DNA of 58,472 bases from Parabacteroides sp. Marseille-P3160. GTDB lineage: Bacteria; Bacteroidota; Bacteroidia; Bacteroidales; Tannerellaceae. Numbering within the stretch: the first letter of the stretch is position 1; the number at the start of each line of letters is the position of its first letter. The translations under genes were made by a program, and so were the position numbers. The notes beneath the pieces are model-generated. The model searched no databases, had not been told where the DNA came from, and was given only the letters and a program-made list of their open reading frames with translations. Where the stretch lies: the NCBI RefSeq assembly GCF_900162725.1, contig NZ_LT799418.1, positions 1,144,012-1,202,483 on the forward strand, given 5' to 3'. Of this stretch, positions 18,732 through 30,109 are shown piece after piece.

Positions 18732-19823
18732 TTACTTAAAAGTTAACCGGAAGACGACCATCTCGCTGGAGGTGCCTATCCGGAAAGGAGGACCCCACAG
18801 GGCAAGGCCGGATGAGACGTAGATATGGCTGTTCCCTTTCTTCTTGTAACCGTGGCTGACCTCGAATAGATGGTCGGTTAGCCAGTTCATCGGCCATACC
18901 TGCCCATGATGGGTATGCCCGCTGAATTGTAGGTCAACGCCTGCCGCTTCGGTCTTGTCCAGGTCGTACGGCTGGTGATCCAGCAGGATAACAGGTTTGT
19001 CCGGATCGACGGCTTGCATCAGTTCGGAGAGTGATTTCCGGGAATGATTGCTCCGATCGTCCCGTCCGACGATCTGCACGCCATTAGACAATGTAACCAC
19101 CGAATCCTGAAGGAAATGAAACGGAAGTCGCCGGATATAACCGATGCTTTCCCTGATGCCGCTGATGTATTCATGATTTCCAGGCACCATATAAACGCCG
19201 AACGGCGCATGGAGCTGGGAGAGTTCTTCCGCCATCTTTTGATAATAGAGCGGAGCGACGCTGTTATCGATCAGGTCGCCTCCGATAAGAATAAGATCCG
19301 GTTGTTCTTTTTTGATCATGAGAATATATTTCTGCAACTGCTTTTTGTTTGCTCCGTTTCCCAGGTGCAGGTCGCTGATCGCAACTACTTTAAGGGCTTT
19401 TCCCGCCGTGTTCACCGGCTTGTTGATATCTATGTTGATAACTTGTGTCTTCGGATGTTTATAAGTATAATACCCATAGCTTAACAGGCCGATTGTCAAT
19501 AGGAAAGCGATGACAAATCCCCAGCTGAATTCCCTGTTGAAAAGTCGTATGAGATCCATCGCCAGCAGTGCGATAACCATGTAAAGGGTAAAGACCAGCC
19601 AACCATTACCGACCTCATAGAGGAAATGTGAAAGACTGTTCGGTAGGTTTGACTTCCGGGTTGCATAGGTCATTATAATCAATAAGGCAAGGCACCAGTA
19701 AACGATTGTGAAGAGTACCTTCGCATAAACCGGACTATTGCAAATCGCTTGCATGCCACGGAAAAATACGTATATATTACCCAGTATATAGCTGCCCAGA
19801 AAGATAAAAAAGAATATATACAT
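18732..19823 (-). CDS. Membrane-anchored metallophosphoesterase, copy 2
   Basis: A 363-residue paralogue of the next gene downstream, with the same plan: four membrane segments, then a calcineurin-like domain with SDLHLGNG, GGDLIDNS, PGNHEY, DHQPYD and SGHTHHGQVWP. An ATG at 19841 is in frame, but the predicted promoter box (19839-19846) overlaps it; the ATG at 19823 is therefore chosen. Both copies keep all metal ligands, which argues that both are active. Substrate unknown. Confidence 0.83.
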   Translation of the reverse strand: MYIFFFIFLGSYILGNIYVFFRGMQAICNSPVYAKVLFTIVYWCLALLIIMTYATRKSNLPNSLSHFLYEVGNGWLVFTLYMVIALLAMDLIRLFNREFSWGFVIAFLLTIGLLSYGYYTYKHPKTQVINIDINKPVNTAGKALKVVAISDLHLGNGANKKQLQKYILMIKKEQPDLILIGGDLIDNSVAPLYYQKMAEELSQLHAPFGVYMVPGNHEYISGIRESIGYIRRLPFHFLQDSVVTLSNGVQIVGRDDRSNHSRKSLSELMQAVDPDKPVILLDHQPYDLDKTEAAGVDLQFSGHTHHGQVWPMNWLTDHLFEVSHGYKKKGNSHIYVSSGLALWGPPFRIGTSSEMVVFRLTFK

Positions 19824-19838
19824 TTCTTTCAATTTTTG

Positions 19839-19846
19839 CAAAGATA
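19839..19846 (-). promoter_or_regulatory. Promoter -7 box for the metallophosphoesterase pair
   Basis: CAAAGATA on the plus strand is TATCTTTG on the minus strand, fitting TAnnTTTG. It implies a nearly leaderless transcript for the ATG at 19823. Confidence 0.45.
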
Positions 19847-20012
19847 AAGAATGCTACGTAGGTACGGTGGGTGGAATTACACAAAAATAATGAAATTTGC
19901 TATTCCCATTCTCAAAAGAGTCGGGATTTCTTCCAAATAACAGAATGTAATTAATCTGACGCTTGAAACGATTATACCTTATTATGCCGGCATATCGATA
20001 TCCACAGCTATG

Positions 20013-20044
20013 AAAATAAAAAAGCGGTCTGCAATCAGATTGCT
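20013..20044 (-). terminator. Intrinsic terminator after the beta-barrel gene
   Basis: AGCGGTCTG (20023-20031) and CAGATTGCT (20036-20044) form a 9-bp stem with a CAAT loop. On the minus strand it is followed by TTTTTATTTT. It lies 10 bases after the stop of the beta-barrel gene. Confidence 0.75.
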
Positions 20045-20054
20045 TTCGTGTAAC

Positions 20055-20744
20055 TCAAAATAAATAAGAGAAGCCACCTGCAAGTCTGATTCCGGACCAG
20101 TTTATTTTATTATCTCCGCCTTCGATGCCCGATGAAAATGAAAATTCATATCCTGTTGTAATGAGTATCCCAACCGTCCGGGTAAAATTATATTTTGCTC
20201 CTGCTTGTGGTAATATCGTAAAACCGACTTTAGTAAAGTTTTCTTCATCGACATATTTGTCGTCGGCATCTGCGATAGAAAACCCTTCTTTTAGTTTTAA
20301 ATGGCTAATCATCACATTGGGTGATAGTTCGGCAAATAAGGAAAAAAACGGTCCAGCATCTTTCTCGTCGGTGTAAAAGTAGTTTCGATAATATATACCT
20401 TCCCTAAATCCGTTAACAATCATTTTCACACTGTATTCGCCCGAATAGTCGGCCCGGGATAATTTACCTCCTGTTGTAAGAAAACTGCTTTTCAACCCAA
20501 ATTCATGTACTTTATATTTATAACCGATATCCAGCGTATGGTTAATATAGGCAGGGAAATTATCGACATTGGTAAGACCTAAACCCGGGACTGCACTATT
20601 CAATTGTGATTGTATGGTAGATAACACATTTTTCATATCGCCCATGTCGTAACGGCCATATCCGGCTGAATAGCTGACAGTAAACTGAGCTCCTACCCGA
20701 AAGGCTGCTGTCAGGCAAAATAATATCAATAGTGTTTTTTTCAT
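20055..20744 (-). CDS. Outer-membrane beta-barrel protein
   Basis: A 229-residue protein with a signal peptide (MKKTLLILFCLTAAFRVGA) and alternating beta-strand patterns that end in GIRLAGGFSYLF, with a terminal aromatic residue as in outer-membrane barrels. It is likely a small barrel of about eight to ten strands. Its start overlaps the stop of the lipoprotein gene by one base (TAATG), so the two are translationally coupled and probably act together. Family and ligand are unknown. Confidence 0.72.
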   Translation of the reverse strand: MKKTLLILFCLTAAFRVGAQFTVSYSAGYGRYDMGDMKNVLSTIQSQLNSAVPGLGLTNVDNFPAYINHTLDIGYKYKVHEFGLKSSFLTTGGKLSRADYSGEYSVKMIVNGFREGIYYRNYFYTDEKDAGPFFSLFAELSPNVMISHLKLKEGFSIADADDKYVDEENFTKVGFTILPQAGAKYNFTRTVGILITTGYEFSFSSGIEGGDNKINWSGIRLAGGFSYLF

Positions 20745-22582
20745 TATTTCAGATAATTAGTAAGATCGTAATGATATGACGGTGAATAGAATGTGGATAC
20801 CATGAAATTATTATATAGCTTAATATAAGGATAATTGGTTTTGACCTTTAATAAGGTTGTTTTCATATCCGGACTCATTATATTCATCATTCTATTGTCG
20901 GAATAGTTTTTGTCTGAAAATATAAAATTACCGGTAAAAGGGTCATTACATACGTATGACAACGCTTTCATCTCTGATTCGTTAAACGAAGGAACATCAA
21001 TCGTATACAGCCTATCGTAACCGGTCATCACAAGCTGGTGTGGTTTGGTTGGGTTGAAGAAGCAATTATTAAACACTAAGTATTTGTTTTCGGCATGGTG
21101 AATCTCTTTTGCCTCTTTTGCTCCTAATTCATATATCCAATATTTTTGCGAACCGTAATCACACAGGTATTTACCATCCGGCGATATGGTTACTTTAGAA
21201 TAATATTCTTTGAGAGGAATCGTATACAACCAATTGCCGTTCGTGGCTTTATATACATCTACATATCCGTCATTGGTGCTGCTCATCCCGGCAACGATTA
21301 AATCGTTATCCGTTAGATAAAAAATATTGTAGCTGCTATTATAAGGTATCGCTTTACCAAAGAAATATACCGGATTCTCAAATGTATTGTCTTTATAGAT
21401 ATAAATATCCGATCCTATATTTACAGCCATCTTTGAGGTTATAGACGAGCATGATATTTGGGTAAAGGTATTATCACTTGCTGTTTTTAGTTGGGTCAAC
21501 TCTCTCATCGTTGTTGCATCATAACTGATAATGTAATAGCCCGATGTGGTGTAGAGTAACTTTTTACGGATATCGTATGCAAACGATGATGCCCCGTATT
21601 CTGATAATAACGGATAACTGTTTTTATAAATATATACGGAAGGATATAATCGGATATATTCTTCGTTCAGTGCGTAGTCGGGCAATATATATAGACTATA
21701 ATAGCCGTTGCCGGCAGGAAACGCAGGTGTGGCTATTTCTGCATATGATTGTCCATCAGGGACAAATATGACTTCGTTATCGGGCGTTTTTAAAATGCAT
21801 TTACATTTATATTCGTTGGCTTTCCATGTAACTTTGGTTTTCTCAGATGTGATACTCTCGAAAAATACATCCTTTTCTGTTATCTCGGCAGAGTTTACCG
21901 AATATTGGGTAACCCATGGATCTATTGAGTTATTCTTAAATACGGTTTCTATATCATAAACCCTTGCTCCATAAACAAAACTTTTATCAATATAACTTCT
22001 TTGGCCGGGGTTACTAATTCTGATACTTTGTCTTCCACCGGAATAAGCATCTTCAAAGTGTATAATATAGTAATCTACATTTAGTTTATCCAGATTGGGA
22101 TTATCCCAGTTCAATTCCAGATACCCCTCTGTATTTTTCTTGTGGCTGATAGTCAACGCAAGGTCTGCATTTTTCACGACTTTCACCGTGAACGCGTATT
22201 TCCCTTGATAATATTCGGCTCCAAGTAATTCGGCAACACTGCCCGATCCGGTTTTGACTTTGATATCCACACTTAATGGATGGTCTCCCTCGCTCAAATT
22301 AGCCGGGTCTAAGAGAAAGTATCCGCCTTGGCTGTTAACAGTTTCACCATCCAGGTTGAAACTTATATCCAGAAGGTCTTTGCCTGATGTATATAAAGAG
22401 TAATATAGTTTGGTACCGGTGTATAGATATATAGTTCCTTCGGGCGTAACCCCGGCAAGATCAATTCCTATAACAGCTGTTTGCTCCGGTTTTTCTATTT
22501 CTACAAAATGAATATTATCACTATCGAATTGACATGACAAAAACGATAATGAGCAGATTATATTTATAAGTAATTTTTTCAT
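20744..22582 (-). CDS. Lipoprotein with beta-propeller-like C-terminal half
   Basis: A 612-residue protein with a lipoprotein signal (MKKLLINIICSLSFLSCQ; the Cys at about 17 follows FLS). The N-terminal half has fibronectin-like beta domains (about 25-150 Ig-like, 150-240 FN3-like with LNWDNPNLDKLNVDYYIIHF). The C-terminal half has repeated blade-like segments such as KVTISPDGKYLCDYGS and HQLVMTGYDRLYTI, as in WD40/YncE-type propellers. I do not recognise a named family. It is the first gene of a two-gene unit with the barrel protein, suggesting a surface complex. A minus-strand terminator-like hairpin lies in its 5' leader. Confidence 0.7.
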   Translation of the reverse strand: MKKLLINIICSLSFLSCQFDSDNIHFVEIEKPEQTAVIGIDLAGVTPEGTIYLYTGTKLYYSLYTSGKDLLDISFNLDGETVNSQGGYFLLDPANLSEGDHPLSVDIKVKTGSGSVAELLGAEYYQGKYAFTVKVVKNADLALTISHKKNTEGYLELNWDNPNLDKLNVDYYIIHFEDAYSGGRQSIRISNPGQRSYIDKSFVYGARVYDIETVFKNNSIDPWVTQYSVNSAEITEKDVFFESITSEKTKVTWKANEYKCKCILKTPDNEVIFVPDGQSYAEIATPAFPAGNGYYSLYILPDYALNEEYIRLYPSVYIYKNSYPLLSEYGASSFAYDIRKKLLYTTSGYYIISYDATTMRELTQLKTASDNTFTQISCSSITSKMAVNIGSDIYIYKDNTFENPVYFFGKAIPYNSSYNIFYLTDNDLIVAGMSSTNDGYVDVYKATNGNWLYTIPLKEYYSKVTISPDGKYLCDYGSQKYWIYELGAKEAKEIHHAENKYLVFNNCFFNPTKPHQLVMTGYDRLYTIDVPSFNESEMKALSYVCNDPFTGNFIFSDKNYSDNRMMNIMSPDMKTTLLKVKTNYPYIKLYNNFMVSTFYSPSYHYDLTNYLK

Positions 22583-22611
22583 AGATATTATGTGAGTCTA
22601 TTGGAAGTTTT

Positions 22612-22643
22612 CAAAAAATAGCCCAAAGGATTAACTTTTGGGC
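22612..22643 (-). terminator. Terminator-like hairpin in the leader of the lipoprotein gene
   Basis: On the minus strand GCCCAAAA and CTTTGGGC pair around a 7-base loop and are followed by TATTTTTTG. It lies 30-60 bases upstream of the lipoprotein start codon. It could end transcripts coming from the beta-galactosidase gene or act as an attenuator for the lipoprotein operon. Confidence 0.5.
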
Positions 22644-22828
22644 GTTTAAAGTTATAAAATGTTTTAATAAACCGGCCTAAATACAGTATGTTTTTTAAGG
22701 AGTTGTAGTGGCGGATGCTTTGTTAAGTGGCAACGTGAAGAAGAAATGTTGTAACAGACAAAACCTATCTGATCCGTCTGGTCGTAAGTTATCAGCGTTC
22801 GGCGGGCAAATCTTTTTAAGGAGAAATT

Positions 22829-22972
22829 ATGCGTACTGAAAGAAAAATATAATTTTTAACAAGGGAAGAACTTAACGAATGCATTCAAATCTTGGACTAT
22901 GTCTTTTCCCTTTTGGAAGAAACAGAAGAGGTGCCAAAAGAAAATCCTGCTAAAATTCATAACTATGAATGA
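22829..22972 (+). pseudogene. Small frameshifted gene remnant
   Basis: An ATG at 22829 with AAGGAG about nine bases upstream opens a frame that stops after seven codons (MRTERKI). A one-frame shift in the following AT-rich run gives a coherent continuation (FLTREELNECIQILDYVFSL and onward) that ends at 22972 in KIHNYE. The joined product would be about 46 residues and amphipathic. The shift could mark decay or a coincidental open frame. The family is not recognised. The 3' end runs into the first repeat copy. Confidence 0.35.
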
Positions 22973-23034
22973 ACAGATTCATAGTTATGATTGCGTTTGT
23001 TCATAGTTATGACTGCGTTCATTCATAGTTATCA
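22957..23034. repeat. Cluster of TTCATAGTTATGA repeats, 22-bp period
   Basis: Direct copies start at 22978, 23000 and 23022 (the last one ends TCA in place of TGA), exactly 22 bases apart. An inverted copy, TCATAACTATGAA, lies at 22957-22969. The 9-base gaps are too short for CRISPR spacers. Confidence 0.8.
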
Positions 23035-23267
23035 ATTTTTAAGTTGATAAGCGATGACTTTTGACACCCTCTTCTACCTTCTTCTGCATATATTACTCCA
23101 ATCTTTTCAGAGGATAGAGTAATTTAAACTTTCATTGTTATATAATAATTTGTATATAAAGTCTGAGTTTACAATGATATTTTATTTTAAAAATAAATAG
23201 CTAAAATATGATACTCTATAAAAAACAAAATCATTTTCTTCTTGTCAAAACCATTCGGCGTGATGAA

Positions 23268-26402
<3,135 letters not shown>

Positions 26403-26425
26403 TTATCGATTTATAAATAAATAGT

Positions 26426-27076
26426 TTATTTTTTAGGATAGCCAACGGGATTGTTGATAATTGCTTCCTGTGTATCTTTCAACTTGAGGGCTTTGCTCAA
26501 CTCCGCTTTTTGCATGGAAGAGCGTGGTACGGTAGCCAGACCGGTGGCTGCACAGAAAATGTTGATATTCTGGCAAATGAGACCGGCATCGACTGCTGCC
26601 GTCTGCTTGTTTCCGGCAGAGGTCCCTCCCGAACGGGTATAATCGGCCACCAACACGATGCATACGGAAGCTGACTTGACAAAAGCCTGTCCGCCCGCAA
26701 CCAAAGGGCGGAGGTCTCCTTGGGCGATTCCTTGCAAAGAGTGTGTTTTGGCATTGTATAAGTAAGCTCCTTCCGCCAAAATGACATAGAGATCGATCTC
26801 TTGCTTGTTGCTTGCCGAAGGAGCCGTACGTTTGCCGTCCGGCCGGTTTATCCCGTTTGCTGCCCACAGTAGGTCGGAAAGATCCTGGTCGCTTAACTTT
26901 TTATCTTCAAACGCCCGTTCTGAATGGCGGTCTGACAGCGCTTTCATCACAGCGGTTCCACGGGTTTTGTCCGGGGAGACTAATTTGATTTCCGCCGGCT
27001 CTTGTGCATACACCATAGTTGCATACATCAATGCAACAAGGGAAAAGAAAACGGATTTTAGTTTCATAATTTTCAT
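26426..27076 (-). CDS. Exported SagB/ThcOx-type nitroreductase
   Basis: A 216-residue FMN-dependent oxidoreductase of the SagB-type nitroreductase superfamily with a signal peptide (about residues 1-24, ending MVYAQ). Family features are SDRHSERAFEDKKLS (FMN phosphate contact), LLWAANGINRPDGKRTAPSA, and AVDAGLICQNINIFCAATGL near the C-terminus. Most nitroreductases are cytosolic, so the export signal stands out. The substrate is unknown. An alternative start lies three codons in (27067). It is upstream of the beta-galactosidase gene in an apparent two-gene unit. Confidence 0.82.
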   Translation of the reverse strand: MKIMKLKSVFFSLVALMYATMVYAQEPAEIKLVSPDKTRGTAVMKALSDRHSERAFEDKKLSDQDLSDLLWAANGINRPDGKRTAPSASNKQEIDLYVILAEGAYLYNAKTHSLQGIAQGDLRPLVAGGQAFVKSASVCIVLVADYTRSGGTSAGNKQTAAVDAGLICQNINIFCAATGLATVPRSSMQKAELSKALKLKDTQEAIINNPVGYPKK

Positions 27077-27097
27077 CTTTTTAAATGGATATTTCTA

Positions 27098-27105
27098 CAA
27101 AAATA
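27098..27105 (-). promoter_or_regulatory. Promoter -7 box for the nitroreductase/beta-galactosidase unit
   Basis: CAAAAATA, TATTTTTG on the minus strand, fits TAnnTTTG and lies 22 bases upstream of the nitroreductase start. Confidence 0.5.
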
Positions 27106-27301
27106 ACAAAATGGGAGTAGTTTCATTGTTCCTTCGCTCTTTTTTTAACGATTCTTTGGTATCTTCTTTTAAGGCTGTCCTATCTGTTTCCCATTCGTTA
27201 AAATATCACTTATTTATTTCGAAACAGAAGGCCCTATGTTAAATAAGTCTATTTTATTGTGATTTATCTACGGCTAATTCGTAGTGTTGCCAAAAGAAAA
27301 A

Positions 27302-27309
27302 TATATTTG
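27302..27309 (+). promoter_or_regulatory. Promoter -7 box for the outer-membrane receptor gene
   Basis: TATATTTG fits TAnnTTTG and lies 59 bases upstream of the ATG at 27368. A convincing -33 box is not seen. Confidence 0.5.
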
Positions 27310-27367
27310 CAGGACGGACCATGGTTTTCCTATTCATCTTTATGAAAAACAATTATATGTAAAACAA

Positions 27368-29833
27368 ATGAAAAAAATCCTACTTGCATTATCGATTTCC
27401 GTTTTATTCGGAATCTTTTTTGTCGATGCCCAGACTAAGTCTGTTCCTTCTTTTTCCGTAAAAGGCATAGTAATGGATTCTTTGACAAATGAACCTGTTC
27501 CTTATGCGACTCTTACGATTATGTCGACCCAAGCACCTCAGAAGGCGATAAAAACGATCGCTTGCGAGATGGATGGAAAATTTGAAACAGCTTTGCCTGC
27601 CGCCGGAGGCTATCTTCTCAGCATCCAGTTTGTCGGCAGTTCGGCCCAGAAAGGCTTTACTGTGTCCGATGCCCAGAAGAAAGTCGACTTGGGGAAAGTC
27701 TACATGAAAGAAACCCAACAGAATCTGGGAGAGGTTACCATTACCGCCCAAAAGCCTTTAGTCAAGGTAGAAATCGATAAAATCACTTATAGCTTGGAAG
27801 ACGACCCTGAGTCAAAGGTAAGCAATACCCTCGACATGCTTCGGAAAGTACCGATGGTAACGGTGGATGGAGAAGATAAGATCCAATTGAAGGGTTCTTC
27901 CAATTATAAGATTTATATGAATGGAAAACCATCCAATCTGCTAAGTAATAATCCATCCGAAGTCCTGAAGAGTATGCCGGCCAGTTCCGTGAAAAATATT
28001 GAAGTAATCACCGATCCGGGAGCGAAATACGATGCGGAAGGAATAGGTGGTATCATCAACATCATTACCTCGAAAAATGGTATGCAGGGCTTTACCGGAA
28101 CAGTCCGGGCCGACGCCGGAACTCTGGGAAGCATGGGGGCAGGGACCTATATCTCTGCGAAAATCGGGAAACTCGGGTTGACGGGCAACTTTAACTATAA
28201 TCGCCAGAACGGGCCATGGAATCCTTCCATCCTTTATCAGGAGAACTATCTGGCCGGTGGGCAGAAAATCAACCAGGAAGGGCGGAGTAAGTATAAGGGC
28301 CCTTTTCAATACGGATATCTGGAGGGCAGCTATGAAATCGATACCCTTAACTTGATTAGTCTGGGGATAAACCGCTTCTATGGGAAAATAAAGGCCTATG
28401 GAGAATATGACGTAAGGACTTCCGTCTTGGATTCACTCATTTCTCATTATCAACGTAACACATTGAGCGAACAGACTTTCGGATCGACGGATGTTAGCCT
28501 CGATTACCAGCATTCGACTAAGAAGAAAGACGAACTGCTGACTTTCTCTTACCGTTACAGCAATTCACCGAACGATAATGAAAACCGAAGGGATATAGTC
28601 GGTTTGTTAGAGATGACCGATTCGCGCCAACGGGATCTCAACGAAGCCTATACGGACGAACATACCGGGCAGGTGGATTATACGACTCCGACGTGGAAGA
28701 ACCAGACTCTGGAAGCCGGCGTCAAATATATTTACCGGCTGAACAATAGCGAAACGACGCGACAGATTGATTCATTGGGAACTTGGATACATTATCCGAG
28801 TACGAGCGATTTATTTAAACATGAACAGCATATCTATTCCGGTTATCTGGGTTATGCTTTCAAATTCAGTAAGTTCGGGGTAAAAGCTGGAATGAGGGCT
28901 GAAGGAACCAGCCTGGATGTGAAATATAAACTGGCTCCGGATATGAATTTTGACAAGAGTTACTTCGACGTCGTTCCGAACGCTACCCTCTCTTATATGC
29001 TCAATATGGCGCAGCAGTTGCGTTTGGGGTATAACCTGCGTATCCAACGGCCGGGAATCTGGTATTTGAATCCGTATGTGAACACGACCAACCCGACCAA
29101 TATCTCCTACGGTAATTCCAATCTGGATACGGAGAAGAGCCATAACATTAATTTGAATTACAGCTTATTTAATCCGAAGTTCAGCATCAATGCCAGTACA
29201 AACTATTCCTTCGTAAACAATTCCATCGAGCGTTATACTTTTATGGACGATTCCCGTCCGGGCGTCCTACAATCCACTTATGGGAATATTGGGAAAAACC
29301 GGCGGATAGGGCTGTTTCTCTACGGAAACTGGAATCCGATACCTCTTTTCCGCCTTTACCTGAATGCCGGAATAGACTATACCAAAATCAAAAGTAAGGC
29401 GTTGAACCTGTCGAATGATGGCTTTAGCAGCCAGCTTTATGCCGGGACTCAATTCAACTTGCCGAAAGATTTCCGGATCAACTTGAACGGGGGATATTTC
29501 ACACCCCGCGTCTTGTTACAAGGTGAAAACTCTGCTTTTTATTTCACCAGTATATCCGCTAATAAGGATCTGTTGAAAAAGAAACTGACCCTGTCCCTTT
29601 CTTTCCAGAGCCCTTTTTGGAAGAATATGAAGAATGAATCGACCACTTTAAGCGATAATTTCTATTCCAAATCGACAAATTTCCGTTCGATGCGCGAGAT
29701 TCGCTTCAGCGTTTCCTATCGTTTTGGTTCTCTGAAAGAACAGATCAAGAAAGTGCGGCGGAGTATTTCCAACGACGATGTAAAAGGGGGAGGAGGACAA
29801 GGCGCAGAGACCACCACAACCCCGGGTTCCTGA
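27368..29833 (+). CDS. Outer-membrane beta-barrel family protein (TonB-receptor-like)
   Basis: An 821-residue protein. A signal peptide (MKKILLALSISVLFGIFFVDA) is followed by a carboxypeptidase-regulatory-like domain (about 30-120, VKGIVMDSLTNEPVPYATLT). A plug-like domain (about 130-235) contains DMLRKVPMVTVDGEDKIQLKG and GGIINIITSK, and a C-terminal barrel of the OMP_b-brl_3 type follows. It resembles TonB-dependent receptors but is shorter and lacks an adjacent SusD. The frame extends upstream to 27284, but the ATG at 27368 begins the signal peptide and follows the promoter box. The C-terminal tail is Gly/Thr-rich. Ligand unknown. Confidence 0.83.
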   Translation: MKKILLALSISVLFGIFFVDAQTKSVPSFSVKGIVMDSLTNEPVPYATLTIMSTQAPQKAIKTIACEMDGKFETALPAAGGYLLSIQFVGSSAQKGFTVSDAQKKVDLGKVYMKETQQNLGEVTITAQKPLVKVEIDKITYSLEDDPESKVSNTLDMLRKVPMVTVDGEDKIQLKGSSNYKIYMNGKPSNLLSNNPSEVLKSMPASSVKNIEVITDPGAKYDAEGIGGIINIITSKNGMQGFTGTVRADAGTLGSMGAGTYISAKIGKLGLTGNFNYNRQNGPWNPSILYQENYLAGGQKINQEGRSKYKGPFQYGYLEGSYEIDTLNLISLGINRFYGKIKAYGEYDVRTSVLDSLISHYQRNTLSEQTFGSTDVSLDYQHSTKKKDELLTFSYRYSNSPNDNENRRDIVGLLEMTDSRQRDLNEAYTDEHTGQVDYTTPTWKNQTLEAGVKYIYRLNNSETTRQIDSLGTWIHYPSTSDLFKHEQHIYSGYLGYAFKFSKFGVKAGMRAEGTSLDVKYKLAPDMNFDKSYFDVVPNATLSYMLNMAQQLRLGYNLRIQRPGIWYLNPYVNTTNPTNISYGNSNLDTEKSHNINLNYSLFNPKFSINASTNYSFVNNSIERYTFMDDSRPGVLQSTYGNIGKNRRIGLFLYGNWNPIPLFRLYLNAGIDYTKIKSKALNLSNDGFSSQLYAGTQFNLPKDFRINLNGGYFTPRVLLQGENSAFYFTSISANKDLLKKKLTLSLSFQSPFWKNMKNESTTLSDNFYSKSTNFRSMREIRFSVSYRFGSLKEQIKKVRRSISNDDVKGGGGQGAETTTTPGS

Positions 29834-29881
29834 AAGGAGTCATTGGTCTTTTTCTTCGAATTTGATGTATCATGAAATACT

Positions 29882-29922
29882 GAAAAAGCAAAAGCCTATA
29901 CATTGCTGCATAGGCTTTTGCT
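29882..29922. terminator. Bidirectional terminator next to the attachment site
   Basis: AGCAAAAGCCTAT / ATAGGCTTTTGCT form a 13-bp stem with a 10-base loop. On the minus strand it runs into TTTTT. It lies 53 bases after the receptor gene and 6 bases from the left copy of the att repeat. Before integration it would have followed tRNA-Arg directly and so was probably that tRNA's terminator as well. Confidence 0.8.
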
Positions 29923-29928
29923 GTTCCG

Positions 29929-29947
29929 ATAAGTGACCCGGGTGGGA
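29929..29947 (+). repeat. Left attachment site (19-bp direct repeat)
   Basis: The repeat ATAAGTGACCCGGGTGGGA is identical to the right copy. It carries 17 bases of the tRNA 3' portion (acceptor stem and part of the T stem) as a detached fragment. Confidence 0.9.
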
Positions 29948-29984
29948 TTACTTTATATACAATAATGTAAAATGTTATATATCC

Positions 29985-30000
29985 TAAAACAACTGTTTTA
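29985..30000. repeat. Near-palindrome upstream of the integrase gene
   Basis: TAAAACAACTGTTTTA, a 7-bp inverted repeat with a 2-base centre, lies between the left att site and the integrase promoter. It could bind integrase, excisionase or a repressor; this is inference. Confidence 0.4.
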
Positions 30001-30079
30001 CAATAGATAGGAACAAATATACGATTTCATTTGATGTTATATTATTGTGCGATATTGCATAGATGTTTTGCAATTTTAG

Positions 30080-30087
30080 TATATTTG
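30080..30087 (+). promoter_or_regulatory. Promoter -7 box of the integrase gene
   Basis: TATATTTG fits TAnnTTTG and lies 22 bases before the integrase ATG. Confidence 0.5.
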
Positions 30088-30109
30088 CACAACGACAATC
30101 TATTTTGCT

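Larger units (their letters stand above)
22644..23267. other. Long intergenic region with repeats and a gene remnant
   Basis: A 624-base AT-rich gap. It holds a short frameshifted open frame (22829-22972) and a cluster of TTCATAGTTATGA repeats (22957-23034), both listed separately. The remainder, including 23040-23267, shows no open frame or hairpin that I can support. Confidence 0.5.

Noticed and set aside
22957-23034. CRISPR array
   Set aside because: The repeats are 13 bases with 9-base gaps, one copy is inverted, and no cas gene is near.
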